Below are positions 6,564 to 15,170 of a DNA stretch of 34,958 nucleotides, in pieces (the first letter of the stretch is position 1; every line of letters starts with the position of its first letter). Under the pieces are notes generated by a model that was not told the origin of the DNA, did not search any database, and saw only the letters and a program-made list of their open reading frames with translations. The stretch spans positions 1 to 34,958 of the forward strand of contig CAZECM010000029.1 in NCBI GenBank assembly GCA_964510785.1. The letters run 5' to 3'. This stretch comes from JAAYZM01 sp964510785. GTDB lineage: Bacteria > Actinomycetota > Actinomycetes > Actinomycetales > Cellulomonadaceae. The translations under genes were made by a program, and so were the position numbers.

Positions 6564-8443
6564 GTATCGAACCGGGGGAGCGGCGGAGGCGTCGCGAACT
6601 CGAGAGGGCACGTGAGGTTGCCGCGCAGGATGCTGCGGGTGGCTCGGGTGCCGGTGAGTCGACCCTGGATTCGCAGGGGCAGGCGCCTCCAGGAGCGTCG
6701 GGCGGTCCGACGACGGCGGCCCCTGGACCGGCGAACCATCAGCCGACCGTGGCCCCCGTTCGGAGCGCGGTCCAGGCGGCGGCACCGACCCTGACGCGCC
6801 GCGAGCTGCGCGAGCTCGAGGCCGCGAGTGCCGCGCCGGGCGGAGCGGTGCCGCACCAGGGTGGTCCGGCACCTCAGGCGCCGCCGCAGCCGCAGCCACA
6901 ACCAGTCGTTCGCCAGCCGCAGGTCCAGCCCGCCCAGCCACAGCCTGCCCAGCCACAACCACAGCCCCAGGTCCAGCCCGGCCGACCGCAGCCGCAGGTA
7001 CAGGGTCAGCCCGTTCGGCCGTTCGTACCGCCCGCGCCGTCGCGCGAGGACCAGCCCAGCACCCCGCCGTCGTCGGCGACCCCGTTCGTCTCGAGGCGAG
7101 CGATGCGCGAGGCGGAGCCCGTCGCCCCGCCCCAGCCGGGTGCCCCGGTGCGTCAGACCGCGGTGCGGCCGCCCACCTCCGGTGCCGTGCGAGGGCTCAA
7201 CGCGCAAGGCGGTCTCGGGGAGGTGCGGCCAGCCACGTCGCCGAACCCGGTGCTGCCGCAGGGTCACTTCTCGCAGGTCCAGCCCGCCGGGAAGCCGGCG
7301 TCCGGGCAGACCGCCGCGCCCGTGGACGCCCCGTCGCACGAAGCCCCACCCACCGCCGCACCCACGCAGGCCGTGCGCCAGCAAGGGTTCGCCCAGCAGC
7401 CGGGCCAGCCGGGCTCTACCGCCGCTCGTCCGCAGAGTGCCGGTCGGCGGGCGGACCGTGCGCAGGTGTCGCCCGTCGCGCCGGGAGTGCCCGTACCGCC
7501 GGTCGCCCGTCACCCGCACGTCACCCCGGGCGCGCCCGCCGCTCCTGCCGGGATGTCGACCCAGGTCACGCCCTTCGTGCCCGAGCGACCCGACGGCCCG
7601 CCGTCGGCCGCGGGTCAGCAGGGTCCGGGCCAGCCGGGTCCGGGCCAGCCGGGTCCGATGCAGCCCGGTCCGGGCCAGCGCAGCCAGCCCGGCGCGCCGC
7701 AGCCCGCCGGTCCCCAGTTCGGTGCACCGCAGCCCGCCGGTCCGCACATCGCCGGCTCCCAGCTCGGTGGGCCACAGCCCGGCGTCTCCCAGCCCGGATC
7801 GGGCGGTCAGTGGCCCCCCGGCGGCCCTGTGGCACCGCAGCCCGGTCAGCCTGGCCTCGGACAGCCCGCCCAGCCAGGCACGGGCCAACCCGGTCAGCCC
7901 GGACCCGGCCAGCCGCAGCACCCGATGCCCGGGCAGCGCTCGCTCGCGCCGTCGCCCGAGTCGGGCTGGACGCCTGCCGTCAGCGGTGCCGTGCGCGCAC
8001 CGGTGGAGCCGGGAACCCTGCCCCCGGGTGTCATCGCCCCGGCCTCTGAGGTACCCCCGCCCGGCACTTTCGTCCCGACGGGTTCCATGCCGATCGTCGT
8101 GCCGAGCCCGCTCGCGGCGATAGGCGCCCCGAGCGCTCCGAGCGCTGCGCCGAGCCAGCCCGCGTGGGAGGCCGCGGCGGAGCCTGGCGCACCGACGCCC
8201 GCGTGGGGCAGCCTCGGCCTCTCGCCCGACGAGGCCGACGAGGAGGAAGAGGCACCGCAGCACGGCTACACGTGGCTGCACATGATCGTGCTCTCGCTCG
8301 TCGCGTTCGTGGCCGGCCTGCTCGTGTGGCTCCTGCTCATCCAGGGTCGGGGCGTGGGTGGCGCCGAGGGGCTCGCGGAGTCGCCGACGGGTAGTGTTGG
8401 CGCGGTTTCCGCCGTCGTCCCATCCCCACCTGGAGAACTGTGA
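6560..8443 (+). CDS. Pro/Gln-rich protein with one C-terminal membrane helix
   Basis: The protein has 627 residues, coupled to nadD by an ATGA overlap and to rsfS by a GTGA-type overlap. About 85 % is low-complexity Pro/Gln/Gly/Ala sequence. A short acidic stretch (about 555-565, DEADEEEE) precedes one hydrophobic helix near residues 574-595 (MIVLSLVAFVAGLLVWLLLI). The long tract is probably cytoplasmic and the 30-residue tail outside, although orientation is uncertain. Three short basic/acidic motifs are embedded in it: RRRRELERARE near residue 11, LTRRELRELE near 75 and VSRRAMREAE near 175. They may be docking sites. I do not recognise a family. Such membrane-anchored disordered proteins between nadD and rsfS occur in related actinobacteria. 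The nucleotide repeats here make sequencing or assembly errors plausible, but the frame is intact. Confidence 0.7.
   Translation: MSIEPGERRRRRELERAREVAAQDAAGGSGAGESTLDSQGQAPPGASGGPTTAAPGPANHQPTVAPVRSAVQAAAPTLTRRELRELEAASAAPGGAVPHQGGPAPQAPPQPQPQPVVRQPQVQPAQPQPAQPQPQPQVQPGRPQPQVQGQPVRPFVPPAPSREDQPSTPPSSATPFVSRRAMREAEPVAPPQPGAPVRQTAVRPPTSGAVRGLNAQGGLGEVRPATSPNPVLPQGHFSQVQPAGKPASGQTAAPVDAPSHEAPPTAAPTQAVRQQGFAQQPGQPGSTAARPQSAGRRADRAQVSPVAPGVPVPPVARHPHVTPGAPAAPAGMSTQVTPFVPERPDGPPSAAGQQGPGQPGPGQPGPMQPGPGQRSQPGAPQPAGPQFGAPQPAGPHIAGSQLGGPQPGVSQPGSGGQWPPGGPVAPQPGQPGLGQPAQPGTGQPGQPGPGQPQHPMPGQRSLAPSPESGWTPAVSGAVRAPVEPGTLPPGVIAPASEVPPPGTFVPTGSMPIVVPSPLAAIGAPSAPSAAPSQPAWEAAAEPGAPTPAWGSLGLSPDEADEEEEAPQHGYTWLHMIVLSLVAFVAGLLVWLLLIQGRGVGGAEGLAESPTGSVGAVSAVVPSPPGEL
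7610..7920 (+). repeat. Short in-frame repeats coding for PGQPGP units
   Basis: Tandem and near-tandem copies of a 15-bp unit (GGTCCGGGCCAGCCG and variants) encode Gly-Pro-Gly-Gln-Pro units between 7620 and 7680. Degenerate relatives such as cagcccgccggtcc continue to about 7920. All units are multiples of 3, so slippage would change length without breaking the frame. Confidence 0.7.
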
Positions 8444-8823
8444 CCGCCTCCGAGCGATCCATCGAGCTCACCGTAGCCGCCGCGCGCGCGGCCGCCGACG
8501 TCAAGGCCGAGGAGATCATCGCCCTCGACGTGTCCGCCCAGCTCGTGCTGACCGACGTCTTCCTGGTCGCCTCCGGCACCAACGAGCGGCAGGTCGGTGC
8601 GATCGTCGACGCCGTCGAGGAGTCGTTGCACAAGCTCGGTTCCAAGCCGCTGCGCCGCGAGGGCAAGGCCGAGGGCCGCTGGGTGCTGCTCGACTTCAAC
8701 GACATCGTGGTGCACGTCCAGCACGCCGAGGACCGCGAGTTCTACGCGCTCGAGCGGCTGTGGAAGGACTGTCCGGTGGTACCGCTGCCGGACGACATCA
8801 TCTCCGGCGCCGGGACCGTATGA
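8440..8823 (+). CDS. rsfS: Ribosome silencing factor RsfS
   Basis: This 127-residue protein of the RsfS/Iojap (DUF143) family binds L14 on the 50S subunit and blocks subunit joining when nutrients are low. Diagnostic parts are IIALDVSAQLVLTDVFLVASGTNERQV near residues 27-53 and the C-terminal EGRWVLLDFNDIVVHVQHAEDREFYALERLWKDC. The GTG at 8440 overlaps the stop of the preceding gene. Its own stop overlaps the ATG of the phosphatase gene, so expression is tightly coupled. nadD-rsfS-histidine phosphatase is a common bacterial gene order. Confidence 0.95.
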   Translation: MTASERSIELTVAAARAAADVKAEEIIALDVSAQLVLTDVFLVASGTNERQVGAIVDAVEESLHKLGSKPLRREGKAEGRWVLLDFNDIVVHVQHAEDREFYALERLWKDCPVVPLPDDIISGAGTV

Positions 8824-9467
8824 CCGAGGTCATCCTGTGGCGCCACGGGCGCACCGAGTACAACGCGACGCGGCGGCTCCAGGGGCAGATCGACATCCCG
8901 CTCGACGAGGTGGGGCGGTGGCAGGGGACGACGGCGGCCGCCGCGCTGTTCGCGCGGCACACGCCCGCCCGTCTCGTCTCCTCCGACCTGGTGCGCGCGT
9001 TCGACACCGCCGGCTACCTGGGGGAGCTCGCGGGCCTCGAGGTCGAGACGGACGTGCGGCTGCGCGAGCGTGCGTTCGGTGACTGGGAGGGTCTCACCGC
9101 CGAGGAGATCCACGCGGGGTTCCCCGCCGAGGCGTCGGTGTGGTCGAGCGGGGGATCCGTGGACCGGCCCGGAGCCGAGAGCCCGGCGCAGGTCGGGGAG
9201 CGCGTGTCCGCCGCCGTCCGTGAGCTCGCCGAGGGTTTCGACGGCACGCTCGTGCTCGTCACCCACGGCGCAGCGATCGCGCTCGGGCTGTCCGCGCTGC
9301 TGGGCCAGGACCCGTCCTCGTGGCGCGGCGTCGCCGGCGTCGACAACGCGCACTGGTCCCAGCTGACACCCACCCGCGAAGGCGTCGCGCCGGGGTGGCG
9401 GCTCACGGCGCACAACGTGGGGCCCTCGGTCTCGACCGCGGACTGGTTCGCCGGTCGGGGGCGGTAG
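8820..9467 (+). CDS. Histidine phosphatase family protein (phosphoglycerate mutase-like)
   Basis: This 215-residue branch-1 histidine phosphatase begins TEVILWRHGRTEYNATRRLQG. In it RHG carries the phospho-accepting histidine (residue 9) and the following Arg/Thr help bind phosphate. The second histidine lies in LVLVTHGAAIALGL (about residues 143-156), and the acid is in RLRERAFGDWEGL. In actinobacteria the gene next to rsfS is often a glucosyl-3-phosphoglycerate phosphatase (GpgP) or a broad-specificity phosphatase. The sequence alone does not fix the substrate. It overlaps rsfS by 4 nt (ATGA) and is the last gene of this coupled unit; tRNA-Ala follows 49 nt later. Confidence 0.9.
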   Translation: MTEVILWRHGRTEYNATRRLQGQIDIPLDEVGRWQGTTAAAALFARHTPARLVSSDLVRAFDTAGYLGELAGLEVETDVRLRERAFGDWEGLTAEEIHAGFPAEASVWSSGGSVDRPGAESPAQVGERVSAAVRELAEGFDGTLVLVTHGAAIALGLSALLGQDPSSWRGVAGVDNAHWSQLTPTREGVAPGWRLTAHNVGPSVSTADWFAGRGR

Positions 9468-9493
9468 ATTAGGTAGCGACGACGGGTTCGACG

Positions 9494-9499
9494 TATGAT
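9494..9499 (+). promoter_or_regulatory. -10 box for tRNA-Ala
   Basis: TATGAT is a near-consensus -10 element ending 17 nt before the mature tRNA. A start near 9506 would give a leader of about 10 nt. The -35 position (near 9471) is weak. Confidence 0.4.
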
Positions 9500-9516
9500 T
9501 CTCGACGTTGTTTCTC

Positions 9517-9589
9517 GGGGCTGTGGCGCAGCTGGTAGCGCACCTGCATGGCATGCAGGGGGTCAGGGGTTCGAGTCCCCTCAGCTCCA
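9517..9589 (+). tRNA. tRNA-Ala (anticodon GGC)
   Basis: The 73-nt cloverleaf is complete. The acceptor arms GGGGCTG / CAGCTCC pair with one G-U. The D arm is GCGC...GCGC, and the anticodon stem is CCTGC / GCAGG around the loop ATGGCAT (anticodon 9550-9552, GGC). The T arm is AGGGG-TTCGAGT-CCCCT. The discriminator is A, and the genome then reads CCG, so the final CCA is not fully encoded and must be added after transcription. Confidence 0.97.
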
Positions 9590-9610
9590 CCGATGTGATC
9601 GAAGTTGCGG

Positions 9611-9645
9611 CCCTGTCCTCGTGAATCGGGGGCAGGGTCTTCTTC
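9611..9645 (+). terminator. Probable terminator after tRNA-Ala
   Basis: CCCTGTCC (9611-9618) pairs with GGGCAGGG-type sequence (9629-9637), giving 8 bp with one G-T wobble and a 10-nt loop. The T-rich tcttcttcgtc follows. Confidence 0.6.
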
Positions 9646-9706
9646 GTCGGGGCCGGCAAGACCGCCCGGCGTGACCTGTCACAGTCGGCTGGCGGTCGGG
9701 CCACCT

Positions 9707-9835
9707 TCATCCCAGGAGATCCTGGCCTTCACCAGTCCTGTCCGTGCCGAGCAGTGCCTTGAGCACGCGGGTGTGGTGCTCGGTCGGGTAGTCGGCTCGC
9801 GTCGGGAGCCGCCGCGCCGCCTCGTTCTCCGACAC
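9707..9835 (-). CDS. Possible small ORF, 42 residues
   Basis: On the minus strand a GTG start at 9835 follows GAGGGAAGG by a few nt. The frame reads V-S-E-N-E-A-A-R-R-L and ends in KALLGTDRTGEGQDLLG. The composition looks like a soluble, charged peptide, with codon bias like that of neighbouring genes. It diverges from the DUF1801 gene across a 7-bp inverted repeat. I recognise no family, and it could be a leftover 3' gene end. The rest of the 275-bp gap between tRNA-Ala and 9873 holds only the tRNA terminator. Confidence 0.35.
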   Translation of the reverse strand: MSENEAARRLPTRADYPTEHHTRVLKALLGTDRTGEGQDLLG

Positions 9836-9840
9836 CTTCC

Positions 9841-9866
9841 CTCGCGCACGAGAGCGCGAGTAGGTT
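9841..9866 (+). promoter_or_regulatory. Inverted repeat and leaderless -10 box before the DUF1801 gene
   Basis: CTCGCGC (9841-9847) and GCGCGAG (9854-9860) form a perfect 7-bp inverted repeat with a 6-nt spacer. It directly precedes TAGGTT (9861-9866), a TANNNT -10 box ending 6 nt before the ATG at 9873. The repeat sits where a regulator would block this promoter, and also just upstream of the divergent small ORF. Confidence 0.4.
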
Positions 9867-9872
9867 CAGAGG

Positions 9873-10280
9873 ATGAGGGCCGTTCCCGACGACATCCGTG
9901 AGTATCACGAACGACTCGACGCCGAGGCACGACCGATCTGTGATCTCCTCCTCGTGACGATCGAGAGCGAGCTGCCGGACGCCGATCGCAAGGTGTGGCA
10001 CGCCCACCCGGTCTGGTTCTTCGATGGCAACCCTGTGGTGGGGTACGACCGCTTGAAGGCCTGCGTCCGGCTGTTGTTCTGGAGCGGGCAGTCGTTCCGG
10101 GAACCGGGGCTGACGGTCGAGGGCAGCTTCCGGGCCGCCGAGGCGAGGTACACGTCCGCGGAGGAGATCAGCGTCGATGTGCTGAAGCGCTGGCTCTCCG
10201 AAGCACGAGAAGTCCAGTGGAACTACCGGGATATCCGCAAGAACCGAGGGCTCGTGCCGCTCCGCGGGGTGGAAAGCTGA
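9873..10280 (+). CDS. DUF1801 family protein (YdhG-like)
   Basis: The 135-residue protein resembles the DUF1801/YdhG alpha-beta fold. It has an N-terminal helix (IREYHERLDAEARPICDLLLVTIESELPD), then WHAHPVWFFDGNPVVGYDRLKACVRLLFWSGQSF, and a C-terminal helix pair ending EVQWNYRDIRKNRG. Members are small cytosolic proteins of unknown role, often near regulators or DHFR-like proteins as here (38 nt to the next gene). The ATG at 9873 is supported by a TAGGTT box 6 nt upstream, which would make a leaderless mRNA. An alternative function cannot be suggested from sequence. Confidence 0.75.
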   Translation: MRAVPDDIREYHERLDAEARPICDLLLVTIESELPDADRKVWHAHPVWFFDGNPVVGYDRLKACVRLLFWSGQSFREPGLTVEGSFRAAEARYTSAEEISVDVLKRWLSEAREVQWNYRDIRKNRGLVPLRGVES

Positions 10281-10317
10281 GAAGGTGGGCCGAAGCTCGC
10301 AACGGGGAGGCCTACTG

Positions 10318-10884
10318 ATGCGCAGCGTGACGTACTCGATGGGTGTCTCGCTCGACGGCTATGTGGTCGGGCCGGACGGCACCTTCGACTGGACGGAGCC
10401 CGACGCCGGGCTGTTCCAGCACTTCACCGACGAGCTGCGTCGCATCGACGTGCACCTGCTCGGCCGGCGGCTCTACGAGACGATGCTCTACTGGGAGAGC
10501 GACGACCACGAGGCCCCGTTCGACGAGGCCGAGCGCGAGTGGGCCGAGCTCTGGAAGCGCGTGCCGAAGGTCGTGTTCTCCACCACGCTCACCGAGGTGC
10601 GCGGCACGAACACTCGCCTCGCCCAGGGTGGGTTGGCCGAGGAGGTTGCGCGATGGCGCGCGGAGCCCGGCGACGGCGAGATCGCGATCGGCGGGGCGAC
10701 CCTCGCCGCCGAGGCCGCCGAGCTGGACCTGATCGACGAGTACCGCGCCACGGTCCACCCCGTGCTGGTCGGGGGCGGCATCCCGTACTTCGCCCGGCGC
10801 GAGCGGTACGTGGACCTCGAGCTCGTGGAGACACGGACCTTCGAGTCGAACGTGGTGCTGATGCGGTACCGCGTGCGGCACTGA
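10318..10884 (+). CDS. Dihydrofolate reductase family protein (RibD C-terminal-like)
   Basis: The 188-residue protein starts MRSVTYSMGVSLDGYVVGPDGTFDW, the classic opening of the DHFR/RibD-C family found in many bacterial accessory regions. LLGRRLYETMLYW and EIAIGGATLAAEAAELDLIDEYRATVHPVLVGGGIPYF match the NADPH-binding and C-terminal blocks. Members usually reduce small substrates of unknown identity and are not the housekeeping DHFR. The ATG at 10318 is preferred to the upstream GTG because GGGGAGG lies 7-13 nt before it and the family motif begins there. It may be co-transcribed with the DUF1801 gene. Confidence 0.88.
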   Translation: MRSVTYSMGVSLDGYVVGPDGTFDWTEPDAGLFQHFTDELRRIDVHLLGRRLYETMLYWESDDHEAPFDEAEREWAELWKRVPKVVFSTTLTEVRGTNTRLAQGGLAEEVARWRAEPGDGEIAIGGATLAAEAAELDLIDEYRATVHPVLVGGGIPYFARRERYVDLELVETRTFESNVVLMRYRVRH

Positions 10885-10933
10885 GGACGGGCGGGTGTTC
10901 GTGGTGACTCGGCGGCGCGCCGGGCGGGCGACC

Positions 10934-10939
10934 TAGACT
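10934..10939 (+). promoter_or_regulatory. Leaderless -10 box before the GNAT gene
   Basis: TAGACT matches TANNNT and ends 6 nt before the ATG at 10946, so the transcript would begin at the start codon. No Shine-Dalgarno sequence is present there, which fits. Confidence 0.4.
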
Positions 10940-10945
10940 CGCACC

Positions 10946-11404
10946 ATGGCAACGGAATCCTTCGTGCCGGGCGCGTTCGAACCGCCGACCTCGCTCGTCG
11001 GTGATCAGTTCCGCCTCGAGCCGCTCGGACCGCAGCACAACGAGGCGGACCTCGAGGCGTGGACCACGAGCATCGAGCACATCCGGGCGACGCCGGGCTT
11101 TCCAGACGGCTCGTGGCCACCGCCGGAGGGCATGACACTCGAGCGCAACCTCGCCGACCTCACCCGCCACGCCGCTGACTTCGCGGCCCGCACGGGGTTC
11201 ACCTTCACGGTGCTCGACTCGGCCGACGGCGGCGTGATCGGCTGCGTCTACCTGTATCCCGCCGTGTCTGAGGAGTACGACGTCACCGTTCAGTCCTGGG
11301 TGCGAGCCGATCGGGCGCACCTCGACGTGCTGCTCGCCGATGCGTTGGCCGCATGGTTGGTCGCCGAGTGGCCTTGGGAGCGCGTGGACCGCTGCGGGCG
11401 CTGA
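10946..11404 (+). CDS. GNAT-family N-acetyltransferase-like protein
   Basis: The 152-residue protein resembles short GNAT acyltransferases. It has an N-terminal strand FRLEPLGPQHNEADLEAW, a helix-rich middle and the beta strands TGFTFTVLDSADGGVIGCVYLYP. The usual acetyl-CoA loop (Q/R-x-x-G-x-G/A) is not evident. The C-terminal part (VRADRAHLDVLLADALAAWLVAEWPWERVDRCGR) fits the simplified type seen in YoaA/YitI-like homologues, so activity is uncertain. Its stop overlaps the first base pair of the 26-bp direct repeat that borders the PadR-ABC cassette. Confidence 0.7.
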   Translation: MATESFVPGAFEPPTSLVGDQFRLEPLGPQHNEADLEAWTTSIEHIRATPGFPDGSWPPPEGMTLERNLADLTRHAADFAARTGFTFTVLDSADGGVIGCVYLYPAVSEEYDVTVQSWVRADRAHLDVLLADALAAWLVAEWPWERVDRCGR

Positions 11405-11460
11405 TCGGAGGACCCACGGCCAACGAGCCCGTGGTGCTGGTCCTATCCTGTCGCTTGACA
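11403..11460 (+). pseudogene. Remnant of a VOC-family gene start (left copy)
   Basis: The 26 bp at 11403-11428 are identical to 14879-14904 except for one base. Similarity continues without gaps to about 11460 (about 47 of 58 positions). In the right copy this is the start of a VOC/bleomycin-resistance-like frame (M-A-N-E-H-T-V-P-V-L-P-C-R). Here the ATG has become ACG and the frame reads T-A-N-E-P-V-V-L-V-L-S-C-R. The end of the remnant now supplies the TTGACA -35 box of the PadR promoter. Confidence 0.6.
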
Positions 11461-11508
11461 GCGCGCCGTTACTGAGTAACGTGCATTGAAATGGTGTTAC
11501 CCAGTAAC
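11455..11508 (+). promoter_or_regulatory. Promoter and twin operators of the padR-ABC operon
   Basis: TTGACA (11455-11460) and TAACGT (11477-11482) are spaced by 16 bp. Two copies of GTTAC-N3-GTAAC lie at 11468-11480 and 11496-11508, 28 bp apart centre to centre. The first covers the spacer and -10 box and extends to the 15-bp palindrome CGTTACTGAGTAACG. The second lies in the leader just before the ribosome-binding site. This is the layout expected for autorepression by the PadR protein encoded directly downstream. Confidence 0.7.
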
Positions 11509-11519
11509 GGAGGCGCAGC

Positions 11520-12109
11520 ATGTCGGTCCCGCACGCAGTTCTTGCCCTCGTGGCCCAAGGCGTCGGCGTCCCGAGCAACGTGCGCCGCGAGTTCGAGGCG
11601 CGCACGGGGGAGGTCTGGCCCCTCAACCGCGGCCAGATCGCCACGACGCTCGACCGGCTCCTCCGCGACGGCCTCGTCGAGACAGAGTCCGACGACGACG
11701 GCGCCCCGACCTACCGCGTGACCCCGCAGGGCCGAGACGTGCTGCGCACCTGGTGGCGTGACCCCGTCGCCCGCGATGCGCCGCGGCGAGACGAGCTGGC
11801 CATCAAGCTCGCGCTCGCCGTCGAGGAGCCCGACGTCGACCTGGTGGGGATGATCCGCACCCAGCGCACCGAGACGCTGCGCGCCCTGCAGGACCTGCGC
11901 CGCCTCGGAGCCCATCTGCCCACCGTGCCCCAAGGCAGGGACCTCGCGTGGTCGCTCGTGCTCGACGGGCTGGTGGTCGATGTCGAGTCGGAGATCCGCT
12001 GGCTCGACATGGTGGAGGGGCGCCTGCGTGCCGCCAGGTCGCTCACGCCGGCCCGGTCAGCTGCGGAACAGTCAGCGCCCCAGGAAGTCCCCGCTACCAA
12101 GGACGCACG

Positions 12110-12113
<4 letters not shown>
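11520..12113 (+). CDS. PadR-family transcriptional regulator
   Basis: The 197-residue protein has an N-terminal PadR winged helix. It shows VPHAVLALVAQGVGVPSNVRREFEARTGEVWPLNRGQIATTLDRLLRDGLVETESDDDGAPTYRVTPQGRDVLRTWW (residues 3-80), with recognition helix LNRGQIATTLDRL and the wing between GLVETE and TYRVT. The C-terminal half is the helical dimerisation arm. PadR proteins usually repress a neighbouring exporter and release DNA on binding the exported drug. The gene overlaps the ABC ATPase gene by 4 nt (ATGA), and twin palindromes lie just upstream, so control of this operon is very likely. GGAGG (11509-11513) precedes the ATG. Confidence 0.9.
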
Positions 12114-12840
<727 letters not shown>

Positions 12841-12844
<4 letters not shown>

Positions 12845-14850
12845 GTGCCCCGCGCGCCCTGCTGCGCCTCGGCTGGCGCGACCTGTGGCAGCACAAGCTG
12901 CGTTCGCTGCTCGTGATGGTGCTCGTCATGGTGGGTAGCGCGGTGCTCGCGATGCCGCTCATCATGGGTGGGCAGGTGCTGACTCCCGGCTCCGACCTGG
13001 ACATCACCGGGAGGAGCGAGGGCTTCGAGAATCAGTATCACGTTGATCCTGCGACCCTCGTCGGCTACCTGACCGCCGCGGCCTTGGCGCTCGTACTCGG
13101 CGCCTTGCTCATCGCTCCGGCGTTCCTCATCAGCGCCAGACGGCGAGTCCGTGAGCTCGGGATGATCGCCGCCACGGGCGCGGGCCCCGTTGGTCTGGCC
13201 AGCGTGGTTCTCGTGCCCGCGGTGCTCTCCGGTGCACTCGGTGGCGGTGTCGGAGTGATCGCCGCAGTCACCTTCTACTTCGCCATCATGCCGGCGAGCA
13301 CTCCCGCGGACGTCACCGGGGGGTTGCTGGGTGCGGGACTCGCGCTCTTGTTCGGGATCTTGCTCGCAGCCAGCGCAGCCGCTTGGCCAGCCCTCCTCGC
13401 GGCGCGCGCGGGCCCCGTCGCGGCGGCGCGCGGAGTCCCGACGAGCTTCGAGGCACTGCAGGGGGGTGTCTCGGACCGCGTCCCCGGGCGCCGAGAAGCG
13501 GTGGTGCTCGCCGTCGGCGGCCTCGGGCTCGTCGCCGCTGGCACGCTGCTCGCGGCGTCGGGGGCCCGAGCTCAGGGCCGGTGCGCCTTCGATATGTGCG
13601 AGATCTACTCGGAGAGCTTGCTGCTCGACGTCGGACTGCTCGTCGTCGGCGTGCTGCTCATCGTTGCCGGCGCCGTCGTGCTCCTCGCGGGCCTCCTCGC
13701 GGGTCTCTCGCGGGCGAGGCTGCGTTCGGTGGTCTCCTCCTACGTGGTGCGCGACGCCGCACGTCACCGCACCCGAGTGCTCCCGGCGGTCGTCGCGAGC
13801 GTCATGCTCATCGCGACGGCGGGGGCGGCGAGCGCTGTTCACACCACCGTCGTCGCCGACCACAACGCGAAGTACACACTTGCGGCGCCGCTCGGCTCGG
13901 CCGTGGTGAGCTTCGGAGGTCAACAGGACCGTGCCGAGGATGTCGCGGAGCTCACCGAGCGGCTCGGTCGCGACGCCGCGGTGGCGGTTGTGGTGCCCGT
14001 GCGCTCCGCCACGGTGACGCAGCCGGAGTACTACGGGGGACTGTCGGTGGGCAGTCAGCCGGTCCTGAGTCGCTTGTCGGCACTGAACCAGGCAGGCCCG
14101 CTCGTGGGTGACGAGCGGCTGCTCGAATCCCTCGGGCGGGGCTCGGGTGCTCAGGATGCGTGGCGAGACGGCCGGGTGCTGGTCGCTGACAGCGAGCAGG
14201 TCCGCGACGGTCAGGTGTTGTTGGCGATCCTCGGTGTGCCAGACAGCACCATCACTGTGGCCGCCGAGGTCGTGCCAGAACTGGGGCAGTTCACCGACGT
14301 GGTGCTTACCAAGGAGGTCGCCGGAAGACTGGGTCTCACGGTGGAGACCCGCGCGGCGATCGTCGTCGGGCGCGACGCGTTCACGGAGGCTGACGAGGTG
14401 CGGCTCGGTGGGTCGGTCGCTCCCGCTTGGCTGCTGGTGGAGCGCGGATCCCCGCTTCAGCAGGACTTCGGCACCCTGGGCGGCATCCTCGCCGGGGCGG
14501 TGGTGGCGGTGCTCCTCGTGATCTGGGTCATGAGCGCCCTGGCCGCCCAGGAGACCAGAGGGGACTCCGCCGTGCTCGATGCGCTCGGTGCCGCACCACG
14601 AACCCGGCGTCGGATCGCAGGTGGGCAGACCGCGTTGATCGTCATACCCGCGGCCGTTCTCGGTGTGCCCGCTGCGTTGGGACTCGCGCTGGTGTTCCTC
14701 GCGGTCGAGCCCCAGTACGAGAGCCTCGCCGTCCAGGTTCCCGTGGGTGCCGTGGTCAGCCTGCTCGTCGGGGTGCCGCTCATCGTCCTGGTGGGGGCGT
14801 GGGCCACAGGGCCCAGGCTGGTCAGGCAGGCAGCGGCCACACGCTCGTAG
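12841..14850 (+). CDS. FtsX-like ABC transporter permease
   Basis: This 669-residue membrane protein has the FtsX/MacB-like arrangement in two halves. An N-terminal helix (SLLVMVLVMVGSAVLAMPLIM) is followed by clusters of predicted membrane helices at about 75-105, 115-180 and 215-290. A large extracytoplasmic segment (about 345-540) follows, then a C-terminal cluster of three helices (about 545-660), the first of them VVAVLLVIWVMSALAAQE. The inner motif RRRVRELGMIAATGA is the conserved coupling segment next to the membrane. With the ATPase upstream it forms a probable drug or peptide exporter; the substrate is unknown. The frame is intact and ends 28 nt before the right VOC remnant repeat. 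Confidence 0.9.
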
Positions 14851-14891
14851 GCTCGCTCGCGGTGACGATCGATCTGCGGATCGGAGGACCC

Positions 14892-15170
14892 ATGGCCAAC
14901 GAGCACACGGTGCCGGTGCTGCCCTGCCGCTCGATCGACGAGATCGAAGAGTTCTCCCTCGACTTGGGTGCGCCACCCGGCGACGCGAAGCGGCCGGCAA
15001 CGCCCGTTCCACAGACGACCGGTACGCGCGAGCGAGACGTTTTGGGGTATGGCTACGTTGCCGTCCATGGACATCAATCCCGTGAGCTCGTTCGACAACC
15101 GCCCAAGGCTCCGCCCGCTCGGCCCGTTCATCGAGCCACTCCCGCCGGTCTCGGAGCCGACGCCGCCTGA
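14892..15170 (+). pseudogene. Truncated VOC (glyoxalase/bleomycin-resistance) gene
   Basis: With GGAGG at 14883-14887 before the ATG, the frame starts MANEHTVPVLPCRSIDEIEEF. This is the standard opening of VOC resistance-like proteins, which continue with 'Y...LGF..TYRQ'. After about residue 30 (DLGAPPGDAKRP) the family pattern is lost. The remaining frame to 15170 is Pro/Arg-rich and overlaps the next gene out of frame. The intact family is about 115-130 residues, so only the first quarter survives. A second decayed copy of the same start lies at 11403-11460. Confidence 0.55.

Noticed and set aside
7610..7920. CRISPR array
   Set aside because: The repeats are short, in-frame multiples of 3, have no spacers of constant size and encode Pro-Gly-Gln units.
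6380..8281. 633-residue minus-strand frame opposite the Pro/Gln-rich gene
   Set aside because: It is a Gly/Arg/Leu repeat translation of the complementary strand. The plus-strand frame has overlaps with nadD and rsfS and a membrane helix.
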